This document shows positions 5,734 to 5,757 of a stretch of DNA of 5,757 bases, in pieces (the first letter of the stretch is position 1; each line of letters opens with the position of its first letter). The notes under the pieces are model-generated. The model made no database searches and was not told where the DNA came from. It worked only from the letters and a program-made list of their open reading frames with translations. Made by a program: the position numbers and the translations under genes. Origin of the DNA: Thermoplasmata archaeon (GTDB lineage Archaea; Thermoplasmatota; E2; UBA202; JdFR-43); NCBI GenBank assembly GCA_021157745.1, contig JAGGWA010000122.1:1-5757 (forward strand), given 5' to 3'.

Positions 5734-5757
5734 ATGAACGCCAACGAGCTATTGGAC
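5734..5757 (+). CDS. Possible start of a divergent gene, cut by the right window edge
   Basis: The last 24 bases read ATG and seven more codons (MNANELLD) without a stop. The A/T-rich ATATTTTAA at 5684-5692 would give a leader of about 20 bases, and a weak CATTTACAAT near 5702-5711 has the leaderless spacing. No Shine-Dalgarno sequence is present. Divergence from the aIF5A operon and the promoter-like sequence favour a real gene, but eight codons are too few to recognise it or prove it codes. Confidence 0.3.

Overview
This is compact, AT-rich archaeal DNA. The signs are an aIF5A gene with the hypusine lysine context, TATA-like boxes about 25 bases upstream of start codons with no Shine-Dalgarno sequence (leaderless genes), and an archaeal-type ureohydrolase. 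The acidic Gly-Gly-Leu-x-x-Glu-Ala segment of the thioredoxin reductase resembles Thermoplasma-type enzymes. I favour an uncultured or thermophilic member of Thermoplasmatota or a related euryarchaeote. That placement is inference; there is no rRNA in the window.

Layout. (1) 1-326, +: the 3' end of a gene cut by the window edge, resembling the end of a clan CD (caspase/legumain-like) peptidase domain with an EF-hand-like loop. (2) 399-1640, +: a secreted seven-repeat FG-GAP beta-propeller protein. (3) 1637-2446, -: ammonia-type NAD+ synthetase (nadE). (4) 2484-3503, +: a nitrilase-superfamily amidohydrolase with an unusual C-terminal extension. (5) 3528-4454, +: thioredoxin reductase (trxB). 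(6) 5618 down to 4447, -: a two-gene operon of aIF5A and an agmatinase-type ureohydrolase, joined by an ATGA stop/start overlap. (7) 5734-5757, +: perhaps the first codons of a divergent gene. No stretch over 300 bases lacks a gene, and I see no tRNA, rRNA, CRISPR array or insertion sequence.

How the genes fit together. The left part encodes calcium-loop proteins that probably act outside the cell. The middle is cofactor and redox metabolism: NadE makes NAD+, the divergent hydrolase carries a full Glu-Lys-Cys triad and could supply NadE with ammonia, and TrxB uses a reduced nicotinamide cofactor. The right part couples aIF5A, the protein that carries hypusine, to a polyamine-pathway ureohydrolase. 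Both convergent pairs overlap tail to tail (4 and 8 bases), and the nadE/hydrolase pair shares a 37-base divergent promoter.

Most interesting leads: a possible split glutamine-dependent NAD synthetase, the hydrolase's extra C-terminal domain with an FmdE-like look, interleaved promoters that should exclude each other, and the aIF5A-ureohydrolase coupling, which hints that the ureohydrolase may serve hypusine formation. All functional links are inferred from sequence reading and gene order; no database search was run.
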